Shown: piece by piece, positions 7,650 through 15,637 of the stretch
Layout of the letters: each line of letters opens with the position of its first letter
Numbering within the stretch: the first letter of the stretch is position 1
NCBI GenBank assembly: GCA_003155705.1
Contig: PMEC01000056.1
Span: 1-15,820 of the forward strand
Source: Bacteroidales bacterium
Lineage (GTDB): Bacteria; Bacteroidota; Bacteroidia; Bacteroidales; VadinHA17
DNA: 15,820 nucleotides
Reading direction: 5' to 3'
Position numbers and translations under genes: made by a program
Notes under the pieces: generated by a model
Seen by the model: the letters and a program-made list of their open reading frames with translations, nothing else
What the model was told of the DNA's origin: nothing
Database searches by the model: none

Positions 7650-9491
7650 TTACATTCCCTCCAGTAATTTAATACACTTTTCTTTAATCTCTGTCACGGT
7701 AAAAGGAACTCCCTGGACTTTGTTAAGCTGTTCATAGGTAAATTCCTGGTAATTCATTCTGAGATAGTCAGCAAACTGGCCCAGATTAAGTTCACAGACT
7801 AATATTTTACTGAATTTCTGAAAAACATCTCTGACATTTTTCGGAAAAGGTTTAATATAGTTGAAATTTGCCAGACTAACTTTATGTCCTTCAGTCTGAA
7901 GCTCTCTGACAGATGTAATCAGGTGTCCATATGAACCTCCCCAACCAACAACCAGAAGATCACCCGATTCTTCTCCATAAACCTTCATGTCAGGTATCTT
8001 TTCTACGACTCTTTCTACCTTTTCAGCCCTTATGTTCACCATATCTTCGTGGTTTTCAGGAATGTATGAAACAGTGCCCTTAATCGTTTTCTCCAGCCCG
8101 CCGATCCTGTGTTCAAGGCCCGGAGTACCCGGAATTGCCCATGATCTGGCCAGCCTTTTTGCATCCCGTTTAAAAGGTAAAAATGGTCCATCTTCTTTCT
8201 CAGCAAAAGGCGGATAAATATTCGGAAGATCGTACAAATCAGGTATTTTCCATGGTTCGGACCCATTTGCGATAAAACCATCTGTAAGAAGTAATACGGG
8301 TGTCATATGTTCCAGTGCAATTCTTGCAGCCTCAAATGCAAAGTGAAAACAATCGGAAGGAGTACTTGCAGCAATCACGACAACAGGACTTTCTCCGTTG
8401 CGTCCAAAAAGTACCTGCATAAGATCGGCCTGTTCTGTTTTTGTCGGCAGGCCTGTTGAAGGTCCTCCTCTTTGAACATTAACAATGACCAGAGGCAGTT
8501 CAGTCATCACTGCAAGACCAATCGCTTCAGATTTAAGAGCCAGACCGGGTCCGGAAGTTGATGTGACAGCAAGGTACCCAGCAAAACTTGCCCCGATTGC
8601 AGTACAGATACCGGCTATTTCATCTTCTGCCTGAAAACTCTTTACCCCAAGATCTTTCCTGGCCGCCAATTCTTCCAGAATCCCTGTCGCCGGGGTTATA
8701 GGATATGATCCAATAAAGAGTTTCAGCCCTGCTTTTTCTGCTGCTGCAAGAAATCCCCAGGCAGTGGCCATGTTTCCATTGATATTTCTGTATTTACCTT
8801 TGGCAATCGGTGCAGGATTAATTCTCACGGGAGATAAGGCTTCAATAGTCTCAGCATAATAATAACCAGCTCTTAATGCTATTTTATTGGCTTTTGCTAC
8901 TTCCGGTTTATTTTTGAATTTTTTGTCGCAATAATCTTCGGTGTAACTCAGCTTCCTGTCGAAAAGCCAATAGACCATCCCCAGGGCAAACATGTTTTTT
9001 GTTCTGAGAATAGTTTTTGGATCAAGGCCTAAATCTTTAAGTGCCTCTTTAACCATATTAGAAATAGGAGCTGCAATATTATTATAATCTTCAAGTTTTT
9101 CCTCTTTGATCGGATCTGCTTTATATCCGGCCTTTTCAATATTCTTTTCAGTAAAATTGTTTATGTCATAAATTATTGTGCTTCCCGGTTTGATCCACCT
9201 TACGTTAGCTTTAATGGCGGCAGGATTCATTGCGATAAGCACATCTGCATAGTCGCCAGGTGTATTAATCTCAGAATGACCCATATGAACTGTGAATCCG
9301 GAGACACCTCCAACTGATCCCTGAGGTGCCCTGATCTCAGCCGGGTAGTCAGGGAAAGTCGATAAGTCGTTGCCGTATAATGCAGCAGTATCGGAAAACA
9401 GCGTTCCCGTAAGCTGCATACCGTCACCCGAGTCACCGGAAAACCGAATAACAACTTCGTCTTTTTCGATTGGCTTTGTTTTTTTGCTCAT
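7650..9491 (-). CDS. korA: 2-oxoacid:ferredoxin oxidoreductase, fused gamma-alpha subunit
   Basis: The 613-residue product is the partner of KorB. Residues about 14-215 are the gamma-type domain, with RFSGDSGDGMQLTG (16-29) and a PQGSVGGVSGFTVHMG stretch (56-71). Residues about 240-610 are the alpha domain: GSYPITPATG (261-270) carries the substrate-contacting Thr-Pro region, FQAEDEIAG (286-294) the Glu-containing TPP-activating segment, and GLPTKTEQADL (347-357) the signature of KorA-type alpha subunits. The C-terminal part (510-575) is the transketolase-C-like fold (VVGWGGSYG, ANFNYIKPFP). The fused gamma-alpha order and size match two-subunit Kor enzymes. No adjacent delta (ferredoxin-like) gene is present in this window, so electrons presumably go straight to a free ferredoxin. 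The ATG at 9491 is preceded closely by ACGGAG. korA is transcribed divergently from the carbonic-anhydrase-like gene. Confidence 0.95.
   Translation of the reverse strand: MSKKTKPIEKDEVVIRFSGDSGDGMQLTGTLFSDTAALYGNDLSTFPDYPAEIRAPQGSVGGVSGFTVHMGHSEINTPGDYADVLIAMNPAAIKANVRWIKPGSTIIYDINNFTEKNIEKAGYKADPIKEEKLEDYNNIAAPISNMVKEALKDLGLDPKTILRTKNMFALGMVYWLFDRKLSYTEDYCDKKFKNKPEVAKANKIALRAGYYYAETIEALSPVRINPAPIAKGKYRNINGNMATAWGFLAAAEKAGLKLFIGSYPITPATGILEELAARKDLGVKSFQAEDEIAGICTAIGASFAGYLAVTSTSGPGLALKSEAIGLAVMTELPLVIVNVQRGGPSTGLPTKTEQADLMQVLFGRNGESPVVVIAASTPSDCFHFAFEAARIALEHMTPVLLLTDGFIANGSEPWKIPDLYDLPNIYPPFAEKEDGPFLPFKRDAKRLARSWAIPGTPGLEHRIGGLEKTIKGTVSYIPENHEDMVNIRAEKVERVVEKIPDMKVYGEESGDLLVVGWGGSYGHLITSVRELQTEGHKVSLANFNYIKPFPKNVRDVFQKFSKILVCELNLGQFADYLRMNYQEFTYEQLNKVQGVPFTVTEIKEKCIKLLEGM
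7657..7662 (-). promoter_or_regulatory. Shine-Dalgarno site for korB inside the end of korA
   Basis: On the minus strand GGAGGG ends 8 nt before the korB ATG and encodes part of the final korA residues (Leu-Glu-Gly-Met). The korA stop TAA and the korB ATG are separated by a single A. Strong Shine-Dalgarno sites are uncommon in Bacteroidota, so this one fits tight coupling of the two subunits. Confidence 0.55.
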
Positions 9492-9748
9492 AACTCCGTT
9501 AGTTATTTATAGTCTGACTAAAAAAATACGAAAATCAAAAACAAATGCATACGAAAACATACTTATCTTCATATGCATCGGGTGAGTTACTTACTCATTT
9601 CTAATTCTTGCAGTTAAAAAAACCTGTTAACTGTTTCTGTCGCACAAAATTAAACTATTAAAGGATTAAAATTCAAATAATATAAGCATTTTCAATATGA
9701 TATTGATCATGTTTCACTTTGCAGGAGACTAACAGCTGATATTTGATA
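9492..9748. other. Divergent intergenic region between korA and the gamma-carbonic-anhydrase-like gene
   Basis: This AT-rich stretch should hold the korA promoter and possibly control sites, but I cannot place a convincing korA promoter by eye. Two perfect 7-bp inverted repeats are visible: ATGCATA (9545-9551) with TATGCAT (9572-9578), spacer 20 nt, and CAGTTAA (9611-9617) with TTAACTG (9627-9633), spacer 9 nt. Either could be an operator, but arms this short can arise by chance in AT-rich DNA. No small gene is seen. Confidence 0.35.
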
Positions 9749-9756
9749 TATATTTG
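9749..9756 (+). promoter_or_regulatory. Candidate Bacteroidota -7 promoter box (TAnnTTTG)
   Basis: TATATTTG matches the Bacteroidota -7 consensus TAnnTTTG exactly. A TTTG lies upstream at 9718-9721, but its 27-nt spacing is longer than usual for the -33 element, so support for a complete promoter is partial. A transcript starting a few bases downstream would leave a leader of roughly 20 nt before the ATG at 9781. Confidence 0.4.
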
Positions 9757-9780
9757 CTGAATAAGCCAGGGAAAATATCA

Positions 9781-10308
9781 ATGCCATTAATAAAAAAAGT
9801 AAGAGGTTTTGAACCCCGGATCGGTAAGGGTTGTTTTCTGGCAGATAATGCAACAATTATAGGTGATACCATTATCGGCGATAATTGCAGTATCTGGTTT
9901 AATACTGTTATCAGAGGCGATGTTAACTCCATAAGAATAGGCAATAAAGTTAATATACAGGATGGAGCCGTATTACATTGTCTCTATGAAAAATCGGTAA
10001 TAACAATAGGCGATAATGTCTCAATAGGACATAATGTGATAATTCATGGGGCAAAGATCTGCAATAATGTACTTATTGGAATGGGTGCAATTGTTCTCGA
10101 CAATGCGGTTATCGGTGAAAACTCAATAATTGCTGCCGGAGCTATTGTTCTTGCAGGCACTATTGTTGAGTCGGGAAGTATATGGGGTGGCATTCCGGCA
10201 AAATTCATAAAGAATATCGAGCCTGATCAGACAAAAGAGATGATAAAAAAGATCGCGGATAACTATCTGATGTATGCCGGATGGTTCAAATCAGATGACG
10301 ATATTTAA
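9781..10308 (+). CDS. Gamma-class carbonic anhydrase family protein (hexapeptide-repeat)
   Basis: The 175-residue product is a left-handed beta-helix protein of the gamma-carbonic-anhydrase (YrdA/PaaY/Cam-like) family, expected to be a cytoplasmic trimer with a metal at each subunit interface. Repeats of the IGD-N-x-x-I type run from about 14 to 135. The three metal-ligand histidines are present at His66 (AVLHCL), His84 (SIGHN) and His89 (IIHGA), as are Arg45-Asp47 and Gln60-Asp61, which match functional residues of Cam. The C-terminal helix (about 148-170) is typical. CO2 hydration is plausible, but many family members lack measurable activity. I chose the ATG at 9781; an in-frame TTG at 9754 would add nine residues but lies inside the candidate promoter box. 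This is the only plus-strand gene here. Its stop overlaps the murI stop by 4 nt. Confidence 0.92.
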   Translation: MPLIKKVRGFEPRIGKGCFLADNATIIGDTIIGDNCSIWFNTVIRGDVNSIRIGNKVNIQDGAVLHCLYEKSVITIGDNVSIGHNVIIHGAKICNNVLIGMGAIVLDNAVIGENSIIAAGAIVLAGTIVESGSIWGGIPAKFIKNIEPDQTKEMIKKIADNYLMYAGWFKSDDDI

Positions 10309-11105
10309 TTCCAGATATCGGCTTTACTGAGGTTTATTTCACCCTCAAAAAACGTACGTGCAATTTTTTCAAAATAGTACGTATAATCAGACACAAAGAA
10401 CTGATCTTTTACAATTCCAGAATCATTCAGGAGGTCGTTCTTTTCAAGTATATCGCGAAGTATGACTGAGACAATTCTGCCAGAGTCGACCACCTCAATA
10501 TTGAAGTTAAAGAATTTACTAATCTGGTTCCTGATTATAGGATAATGTGTGCAACCGAGAATAAGAGCCTGTATGCCGGCAAGCGAATCATTTGAAAGGT
10601 ACGTCCTGATAATCGCATTGCTGATGTCATCGAAGATGAATCCCTCCTCAATCATCGGAACAAACAATGGAGTTGGAAGTGAAACTATCGATGTGCCTGG
10701 GGATATAGCATTAACTTTCAGTTCGTAAGTACCTGAACTTATGGTTCTCTTGGTGCCAATTACTCCTATCTTGCTAAAATGTCTTGTACCGATATAATCA
10801 ACTACCGGATCAATAACGTCCAGCAATATGGTCTTATCGCCGAATTCTTTTTTCAGAAATTCGAATGCTGAAGCAGAGGCTGAATTGCATGCAATAAGTA
10901 CTACTTTTGCATTATGTCCGAGAAGGAATTCAGTTATTTTACCGGAATAAAACCTGATTGATTCTTCTGATTTATCACCATATGGAAGATGAGCTGTATC
11001 TCCGAAGTAAATAAGGCTCTCTGCCGGCAAAATTTGTTTAATTGCATGTGCAACAGTTAATCCGCCGACACCTGAGTCAAATATTCCGATTGGTTGTCCT
11101 TTCAC
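10305..11105 (-). CDS. murI: Glutamate racemase
   Basis: The 266-residue product interconverts L- and D-glutamate, supplying D-Glu for the peptidoglycan stem peptide in the cytoplasm. PIGIFDSGVGGLTV (5-18) contains the Asp10-Ser11 pair. The two catalytic cysteines are Cys73 (IACNSASA) and Cys185 (LGCTHYP), the latter followed by Thr186-His187. YFGDTAHLPYG (33-43) is another family signature. Length is normal. The start is a GTG; I see no in-frame ATG close upstream, and the family's GIFDSG motif begins at the expected distance. A palindromic repeat element lies between it and the upstream ompH gene, so murI may have its own promoter or depend on read-through. It converges with the carbonic-anhydrase-like gene, and the two TAA stops interlock in a TTAA palindrome. 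Confidence 0.96.
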   Translation of the reverse strand: MKGQPIGIFDSGVGGLTVAHAIKQILPAESLIYFGDTAHLPYGDKSEESIRFYSGKITEFLLGHNAKVVLIACNSASASAFEFLKKEFGDKTILLDVIDPVVDYIGTRHFSKIGVIGTKRTISSGTYELKVNAISPGTSIVSLPTPLFVPMIEEGFIFDDISNAIIRTYLSNDSLAGIQALILGCTHYPIIRNQISKFFNFNIEVVDSGRIVSVILRDILEKNDLLNDSGIVKDQFFVSDYTYYFEKIARTFFEGEINLSKADIWN

Positions 11106-11125
11106 TTCAGAATTATAAAAAAAGC

Positions 11126-11253
11126 GGGTGTCTCAAAAATATTGATCTACCCCCTAGCCCCCCAAGGGGGGAATAATAACTATCTGTAAATCAAAAAGTC
11201 CCCCTTGGGGGATTTAGGGGTAAAAACAAAAAAAGAGGGCTTTTGAGACACCC
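11126..11253. repeat. Nested palindromic intergenic element, copy 2 (terminator-like)
   Basis: The outer arms are a perfect 13-bp inverted repeat, GGGTGTCTCAAAA (11126-11138) and TTTTGAGACACCC (11241-11253). The inner arms, C/G-rich stretches at 11150-11171 and 11200-11220, are nearly complementary. On the minus strand CCCCCAAGGGGG followed by ACTTTTTG resembles a terminator, and a run of seven T follows the distal outer arm. The element begins 22 nt past the ompH stop at 11275, the same distance as copy 1 from the korB stop. It shares the core CCCCTAAATCCCCC and GGGGGACTTTT (minus strand) and the CTCAAAA outer-arm end with copy 1. It fills the gap between ompH and murI. Confidence 0.78.
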
Positions 11254-11274
11254 TCAAAGATACAATTAAATAAA

Positions 11275-11796
11275 TTATTTAAGTCCAAGTTTTGTTTTGA
11301 CAAGAGCAATAATATTTGTACTCTTGGTTTCATCAAAATAAAGCACCTGACCCTTTGATACATCGAAAATATAGGTGAATCCGCCTTCCTTACCAACATC
11401 TTTGATCGCTTTATCAGCTTTATTATAAATTGGCTGAAAGACAGATACCTGCTGATCCTGGAGCTGTGTCTGTGCATTGGTCTGGAATTCCTGGATTCTG
11501 GTCTGCATATCCTGTAACTCCTGTTCTTTTGTCTGTTTTACAAGATCAGTGAGGTTCTTGGCTTCCTTATTATAAGCGTCAGCTTTGTTTTTAAGTTCAA
11601 CCTGCATTATATCAAGAGCGTTGACAAGCTCTTTCCGGGTTTTTTCAAGCTTAACTGTTGCTGAGTCATATTCCGGCATTGCCTTGATCAGATCATCGCT
11701 GTTTATATGCCCAAATTTAAAACTCTGTGCCATGACATTCGGTCCGGCGAAAACAGCCATTAAAGCAATAGCCGCAATTCCTAAAAATCTTTTCAT
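11275..11796 (-). CDS. OmpH/Skp family periplasmic chaperone (second copy)
   Basis: This 173-residue protein has a signal peptide at residues 1-23 (basic n-region, hydrophobic core, cleavage likely at VMA|QS). The mature part is a Skp/OmpH-type protein. A short beta segment (FKFGHINSDDLIKAMPEY) is followed by a long, highly charged Gln/Lys/Glu-rich coiled coil from about 45 to 115, then the C-terminal beta return (GFTYIFDVSKGQVLYFD). Such proteins trimerise into tentacled chaperones that hold unfolded outer-membrane proteins for delivery to BamA. It is the last gene of the uppS-bamA-ompH-ompH cluster, 43 nt after the first ompH copy, and is followed by the palindromic terminator-like element. 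It clearly resembles its neighbour in layout but is diverged in sequence, so this is an old duplication. Confidence 0.9.
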   Translation of the reverse strand: MKRFLGIAAIALMAVFAGPNVMAQSFKFGHINSDDLIKAMPEYDSATVKLEKTRKELVNALDIMQVELKNKADAYNKEAKNLTDLVKQTKEQELQDMQTRIQEFQTNAQTQLQDQQVSVFQPIYNKADKAIKDVGKEGGFTYIFDVSKGQVLYFDETKSTNIIALVKTKLGLK

Positions 11797-11839
11797 CTTA
11801 AAGTAAATTTTGTTTTACAATTGATACAAAAGTAATTAA

Positions 11840-12376
11840 TTAATTTTTATAACCTAATTTTTGCAAAACCTGATCACTGATGTCGTATTTTGGATTTGCA
11901 AAGAGGATATTTCCTCCGGCAGCGGAGTCAAAAATGACTGCATAGCTTCCTTCAACTGCAATTTCTTTAATAGCTTTTAATATTTCATCCTGTATTGGTT
12001 TCACAAGTTCTTCACGTTTTTTAAATAGTTCACCCTGCACTCCAAAGTATTTATTCTGCAGGTCTTTCATCTCTTTTTCTTTGGCTACAATAGCCTCTTC
12101 TCTTTTGGTTTTCAAATCCTGTGTAAGCAGAACAGATTCGTTCTGATAAGATTTGTACATCTGTTCAACAACAGCATAGCCGTCAGCAACCTCTTTTTCC
12201 CATTGTTTTGAAAGTTTATCAAGCTGATCCTGTGCAGTGTTGAATGCAGGGATATTCTTCCGGATGTACTCTGTATCGACAAATGCATATTTCTGTGCGA
12301 ATGCGGCTGCAGACATCAGAAACATCACAACTATTAGTATACCTGTCTTTTTCATCATTTTAAAATTTATGTTCAT
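11840..12376 (-). CDS. OmpH/Skp family periplasmic chaperone (first copy)
   Basis: This 178-residue protein has a signal peptide ending near Ala27 (AAAFA|QKY). The mature part begins KYAFVDTEYIRKNIPAFN, the usual opening of Bacteroidota OmpH proteins. A Lys/Glu-rich coiled coil follows (about 45-125), then the C-terminal strand segment YAVIFDSAAGGNILFANP. The role is expected to be chaperoning outer-membrane beta-barrel precursors in the periplasm. The start used here is 5 nt after the bamA stop. Two other in-frame ATGs at 12358 and 12355 (MMKKTG or MKKTG) would give a more standard n-region for the signal peptide and are equally possible. The adjacency to bamA supports the chaperone assignment. 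Confidence 0.9.
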   Translation of the reverse strand: MNINFKMMKKTGILIVVMFLMSAAAFAQKYAFVDTEYIRKNIPAFNTAQDQLDKLSKQWEKEVADGYAVVEQMYKSYQNESVLLTQDLKTKREEAIVAKEKEMKDLQNKYFGVQGELFKKREELVKPIQDEILKAIKEIAVEGSYAVIFDSAAGGNILFANPKYDISDQVLQKLGYKN

Positions 12377-12381
12377 ATTAA

Positions 12382-14880
12382 TTAAAATTGCTGGCCAATC
12401 ACGAATTGGAATTGGGATTTATTGGCAGAAGGATTACCAGGAACTGGATCAAAACCGTAGCCCCAGTCGATTCCAAGCAGGCCGAACATTGGCAGATTGG
12501 CCCGTACACCAACACCGGCAGAACGGAACATTTCAAATGGATTATATTCCTTTAGTTCATACCATGCTTTTCCAGATTCGAGAAAAGTAAGAGCATAAAT
12601 TGTGGCCTGTTGATTTAAGGAAATCGGGTACCTGAGTTCGAAAGTTATTTTTGAATACACATTGCCTGAAGGCACACCTTTTTTCGGATCGTTTGGAGTT
12701 ACGGAACCATTTGTATATCCTCTTAAACCAATAACTTCCCGGCCATAAAAGCTGTAACCTGACATACCATCTCCACCAACATAAAAGTTCTCAAACGGTG
12801 ATGGCCCAATGTTTTTGTTATAGTAACCAAGGTAACCAAAAGAAAACTTGGCATTTAGCACCATTTTGTCGTTTGGCGTAAGTGGGAAATAGTAGTCTGC
12901 TTTAAATGTCCATTTATGGAATTCTATCCAGTTATATTTTACCTGATCGGTCACATCGGACATGTCCTTACCACTGATAAGTGAATATGGCGGAGTTGCC
13001 TGCACTGAAAATGTAAAACTGGAGCCGCTCCTGGGATATATAAGGTTTGGACTGGTTGAAAACCTGGTTAATCTGGCAGTAAGACTAAGCAGGTTGGAAG
13101 TGCCATTATCAAAAAGGAATTGATATACAGTATAATTATTCAGGGCATACCTCTCATACCCAAGTTCTCCGTATAGTGAAAAAAAGTCATCAGGCCATTC
13201 GAGCCGCTTTCCCAAACCAACTGAGGCTCCGTCAATTATCATGGATTGGCGACCATCCTGTCCCACCTTTATACCGTTAGTCATAAGAGCCCTGGTGAGC
13301 GATACAGTGAAAGTATTATTATTTTTGCCTCCAAGCCACGGTTCAACGAACGATATATTGTATGACTGATAAACACGTCCGTTCGATTGCACTCTGAAAT
13401 TCAGCGATTGGCCATCACCAGATGGATATGGACGCCATTCTGAGGGTTTAAAAAAGTTACGCATAGAAAAGTTATTGAACCTCACCCCCACTGTTCCCAC
13501 AAGCATTCCGGCACCCCAGCCACCCGAGATCTCAAACTGGTCATTAGCTCTTTCTTCAAGTTTGTAAAGAAGGTCAACAGTACCATTTATCTGATCAGGA
13601 ATAGGTTGCGGGTTGATTTTCTCAGGGTCGAAATGGCCAAGGACACCAAGCTGCCTTACTGATCGAATTATTTTCTCTTTATTAAATAAATCACCGGGTA
13701 AGGTAAATAGCTCACGCCGTGCAATATGCTCGTTTGTCCTCGTATTTCCGGATATTATAATATTATTCAGATAAGCCTGATCACCTTCAAAAATTCTTAC
13801 CTCAAGATCAACTGAATCTCCTTCTATTTTTGATTCCACAGGCGTTAATCTTGAAAACAGGTATCCGTTATTAAGATAAAGAGAATTTACAGCATCCTCA
13901 TCATCCCTTAATCTTTTGTTTAAAAGAGTCTGATTGTAGACTGATCCCTTCTTGATGTTTAAAGATCTATCAAGCAACTGCGTGGGATAAATGCTGTTCC
14001 CGACCCATTTAACGTTTCGCAGAAAATACTGATTCCCTTCATAAATCCTAATTGATACATCGACCCTATCTTCAGAAACCGGGTAAACTGAATCGGAGAG
14101 AATAGTAAAATCTTTAAATCCGTTATCATTATAAAAAGTGATCAGTTTTTCTTTGTCCTCAGCAAATTTATCAGCGACAAATTTTGACGATCTGAAAAAA
14201 TTCCAGTTTTTAACCTTGGTGCTCTTCAACTGCCTGCGGAGGCGTTGAGTATCAAAGCTTTCATTTCCGATAAACTTTATATCAGCAATTTTTACTTTTT
14301 GTCTTTTGTCAACATTTATTGTAAGAATAACGTTATTGGGCTGGTCTGGATCATCTTTTTGAATAAATGTCACTTTAGTATTCATGAATCCCTTTGCAGT
14401 ATAATGGTCTTTAATGATTTTTTCAGCTTTGTTCAGGACATATGCTGTTACCTGAGATCCATTAGGAAGGCTTATTTTTTCAAGCAGATCGGTTGCTTCA
14501 GATGATCTTATCCCGACAAATTTAAGTGAGGAAAGACGTGGCCGTTCCTGAAGGTAGATATCAAGTGAGATTTTATCTCCCTGAATTTTAGTAATCGTTA
14601 TCCTTATGTCTGAAAACAACCCCTGCTCCCAAAGCTTTTGTGTGGCCTGTGTAATAGCTTCACCGGGAACGGATATCTCTTTCCCTGTTCTCAATCCGGA
14701 AATTCCAATAAGAGCATTGACATCGAGAAACTTTATACCCGAAATTGTTATACTGTCAATGGTATAATCCGAAGGTAATGAGTAATCAATAATCTCACGC
14801 TTTTCCTGTGCGCTAACAGACAAACCCATCAATACCAGCAATATAGCTGTCAGAATATTTTTCAGTCTTTTAATCACCAT
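12382..14880 (-). CDS. bamA: Outer membrane protein assembly factor BamA (Omp85 family)
   Basis: The 832-residue product is the core of the outer-membrane beta-barrel insertion machine. A signal peptide covers about 1-24 (MVIKRLKN, hydrophobic stretch, SVSA|Q). POTRA domains, probably five, fill roughly 39-450, with repeated features such as ISGIKFLDVNAL, FIGNESFDTQRL, WVGNSIYPTQLL and ISGNTRTNEHIARREL. The barrel begins near QFEISGGWGAG and ends in a C-terminal Phe (FVIGQQF), as outer-membrane barrels do. The conserved loop-6 motif appears as LRGY (719-722). I chose the ATG at 14880, 4 nt after the uppS stop. A longer frame to 14949 would overlap uppS and put a charged, non-secretory sequence before the signal peptide. 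The gene sits between uppS and two ompH genes, a common Bacteroidota arrangement. Confidence 0.95.
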   Translation of the reverse strand: MVIKRLKNILTAILLVLMGLSVSAQEKREIIDYSLPSDYTIDSITISGIKFLDVNALIGISGLRTGKEISVPGEAITQATQKLWEQGLFSDIRITITKIQGDKISLDIYLQERPRLSSLKFVGIRSSEATDLLEKISLPNGSQVTAYVLNKAEKIIKDHYTAKGFMNTKVTFIQKDDPDQPNNVILTINVDKRQKVKIADIKFIGNESFDTQRLRRQLKSTKVKNWNFFRSSKFVADKFAEDKEKLITFYNDNGFKDFTILSDSVYPVSEDRVDVSIRIYEGNQYFLRNVKWVGNSIYPTQLLDRSLNIKKGSVYNQTLLNKRLRDDEDAVNSLYLNNGYLFSRLTPVESKIEGDSVDLEVRIFEGDQAYLNNIIISGNTRTNEHIARRELFTLPGDLFNKEKIIRSVRQLGVLGHFDPEKINPQPIPDQINGTVDLLYKLEERANDQFEISGGWGAGMLVGTVGVRFNNFSMRNFFKPSEWRPYPSGDGQSLNFRVQSNGRVYQSYNISFVEPWLGGKNNNTFTVSLTRALMTNGIKVGQDGRQSMIIDGASVGLGKRLEWPDDFFSLYGELGYERYALNNYTVYQFLFDNGTSNLLSLTARLTRFSTSPNLIYPRSGSSFTFSVQATPPYSLISGKDMSDVTDQVKYNWIEFHKWTFKADYYFPLTPNDKMVLNAKFSFGYLGYYNKNIGPSPFENFYVGGDGMSGYSFYGREVIGLRGYTNGSVTPNDPKKGVPSGNVYSKITFELRYPISLNQQATIYALTFLESGKAWYELKEYNPFEMFRSAGVGVRANLPMFGLLGIDWGYGFDPVPGNPSANKSQFQFVIGQQF

Positions 14881-14884
14881 TATT

Positions 14885-15634
14885 TTATTGTTTTTCCCGT
14901 ACCTGTTCGCTAGTTTTTCCAAATCTTCTCTCTCTTTTCTGAAAATCAATTATTGCCTTATAAAATTCGTCCTTACTAAAATCAGGCCAAAGTAACTCCG
15001 TAAAATATAATTCTGTGTAGGCAAGTTGCCACAGAAGAAAATTACTGACCCTCAATTCGCCACTTGTTCTGATCAAAAGCTCAGGATCAGGGATACCAAA
15101 AGTAGTTAGATACTTCTCGAAATCATCTTCCATAATTGCCTCTGGTTCAATAAGATCGTTTTTTACATCGGATGCCAGTTTTCTGGCTGCATTCAGTATT
15201 TCCCATCGCGAGCTATAGCTAAGTGCTATAATAAGTGTAAGTCCATCTGCTTTTGAAGTCAGTTCAATTGTTTCGAATAATCTTTCCCTGACATCTTCAG
15301 CAAGCCTGTTAACATCTCCAATGGCTTTCAGTCTGATATTATTCCTGATAAGTGTATCCGTTTCATTATTCAGAGATTGTACCATTATTCCCATCAGGGC
15401 TGAAATCTCATCATCTGGTCTTCCCCAGTTTTCGGTTGAAAAAGCATACAGGGTAAGATACTTAAGCCCCAGTTCAGCTGCACATTCAATAACTTCACGT
15501 ACTGTTTTCACCCCCTGTTGATGTCCGAAAATTCTGTCTTTGCCCCGCTGTCTTGCCCATCGTCCATTACCATCCATTATTATTGCGATATGAACTGGAA
15601 GTCTGAGAGTATCTATCTTGTTTTTCAATGTCAT
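14885..15634 (-). CDS. uppS: Isoprenyl transferase (undecaprenyl diphosphate synthase)
   Basis: The 249-residue product is a cis-prenyltransferase that extends farnesyl diphosphate with isopentenyl diphosphate to make the C55 lipid carrier for peptidoglycan and surface polysaccharides. HIAIIMDGNGRWA (15-27) contains the catalytic Asp21. GHQQG (37-41), LTLYAFSTENW (60-70) and RTSGELRVSNFLLWQ (189-203) with Arg189, Arg195 and Ser197 are the diphosphate-binding motifs, and Glu208 matches the metal-binding Glu near the C-terminus. Length is typical. It starts 3 nt after the stop of the preceding gene and ends 4 nt before bamA, so it is firmly inside the operon. No key residue is missing. Confidence 0.96.
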   Translation of the reverse strand: MTLKNKIDTLRLPVHIAIIMDGNGRWARQRGKDRIFGHQQGVKTVREVIECAAELGLKYLTLYAFSTENWGRPDDEISALMGIMVQSLNNETDTLIRNNIRLKAIGDVNRLAEDVRERLFETIELTSKADGLTLIIALSYSSRWEILNAARKLASDVKNDLIEPEAIMEDDFEKYLTTFGIPDPELLIRTSGELRVSNFLLWQLAYTELYFTELLWPDFSKDEFYKAIIDFQKRERRFGKTSEQVREKQ

Positions 15635-15637
15635 AGC

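Noticed and set aside
8036..8281. 81-residue minus-strand frame inside korA
   Set aside because: It is an alternative frame within the clearly coding korA alpha domain, with no independent support.
11214..11477. 87-residue minus-strand frame running from ompH into the palindromic element
   Set aside because: It is out of frame with the well-supported ompH gene and includes repeat DNA; there is no family resemblance.
12237..12590. 117-residue plus-strand open frame across the bamA/ompH junction
   Set aside because: It is antisense to two well-supported genes and is compositionally a shadow of them.
14881..14949. Longer bamA start 23 codons upstream
   Set aside because: It would overlap uppS and place a charged sequence in front of a normal signal peptide. 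The ATG at 14880 fits better.
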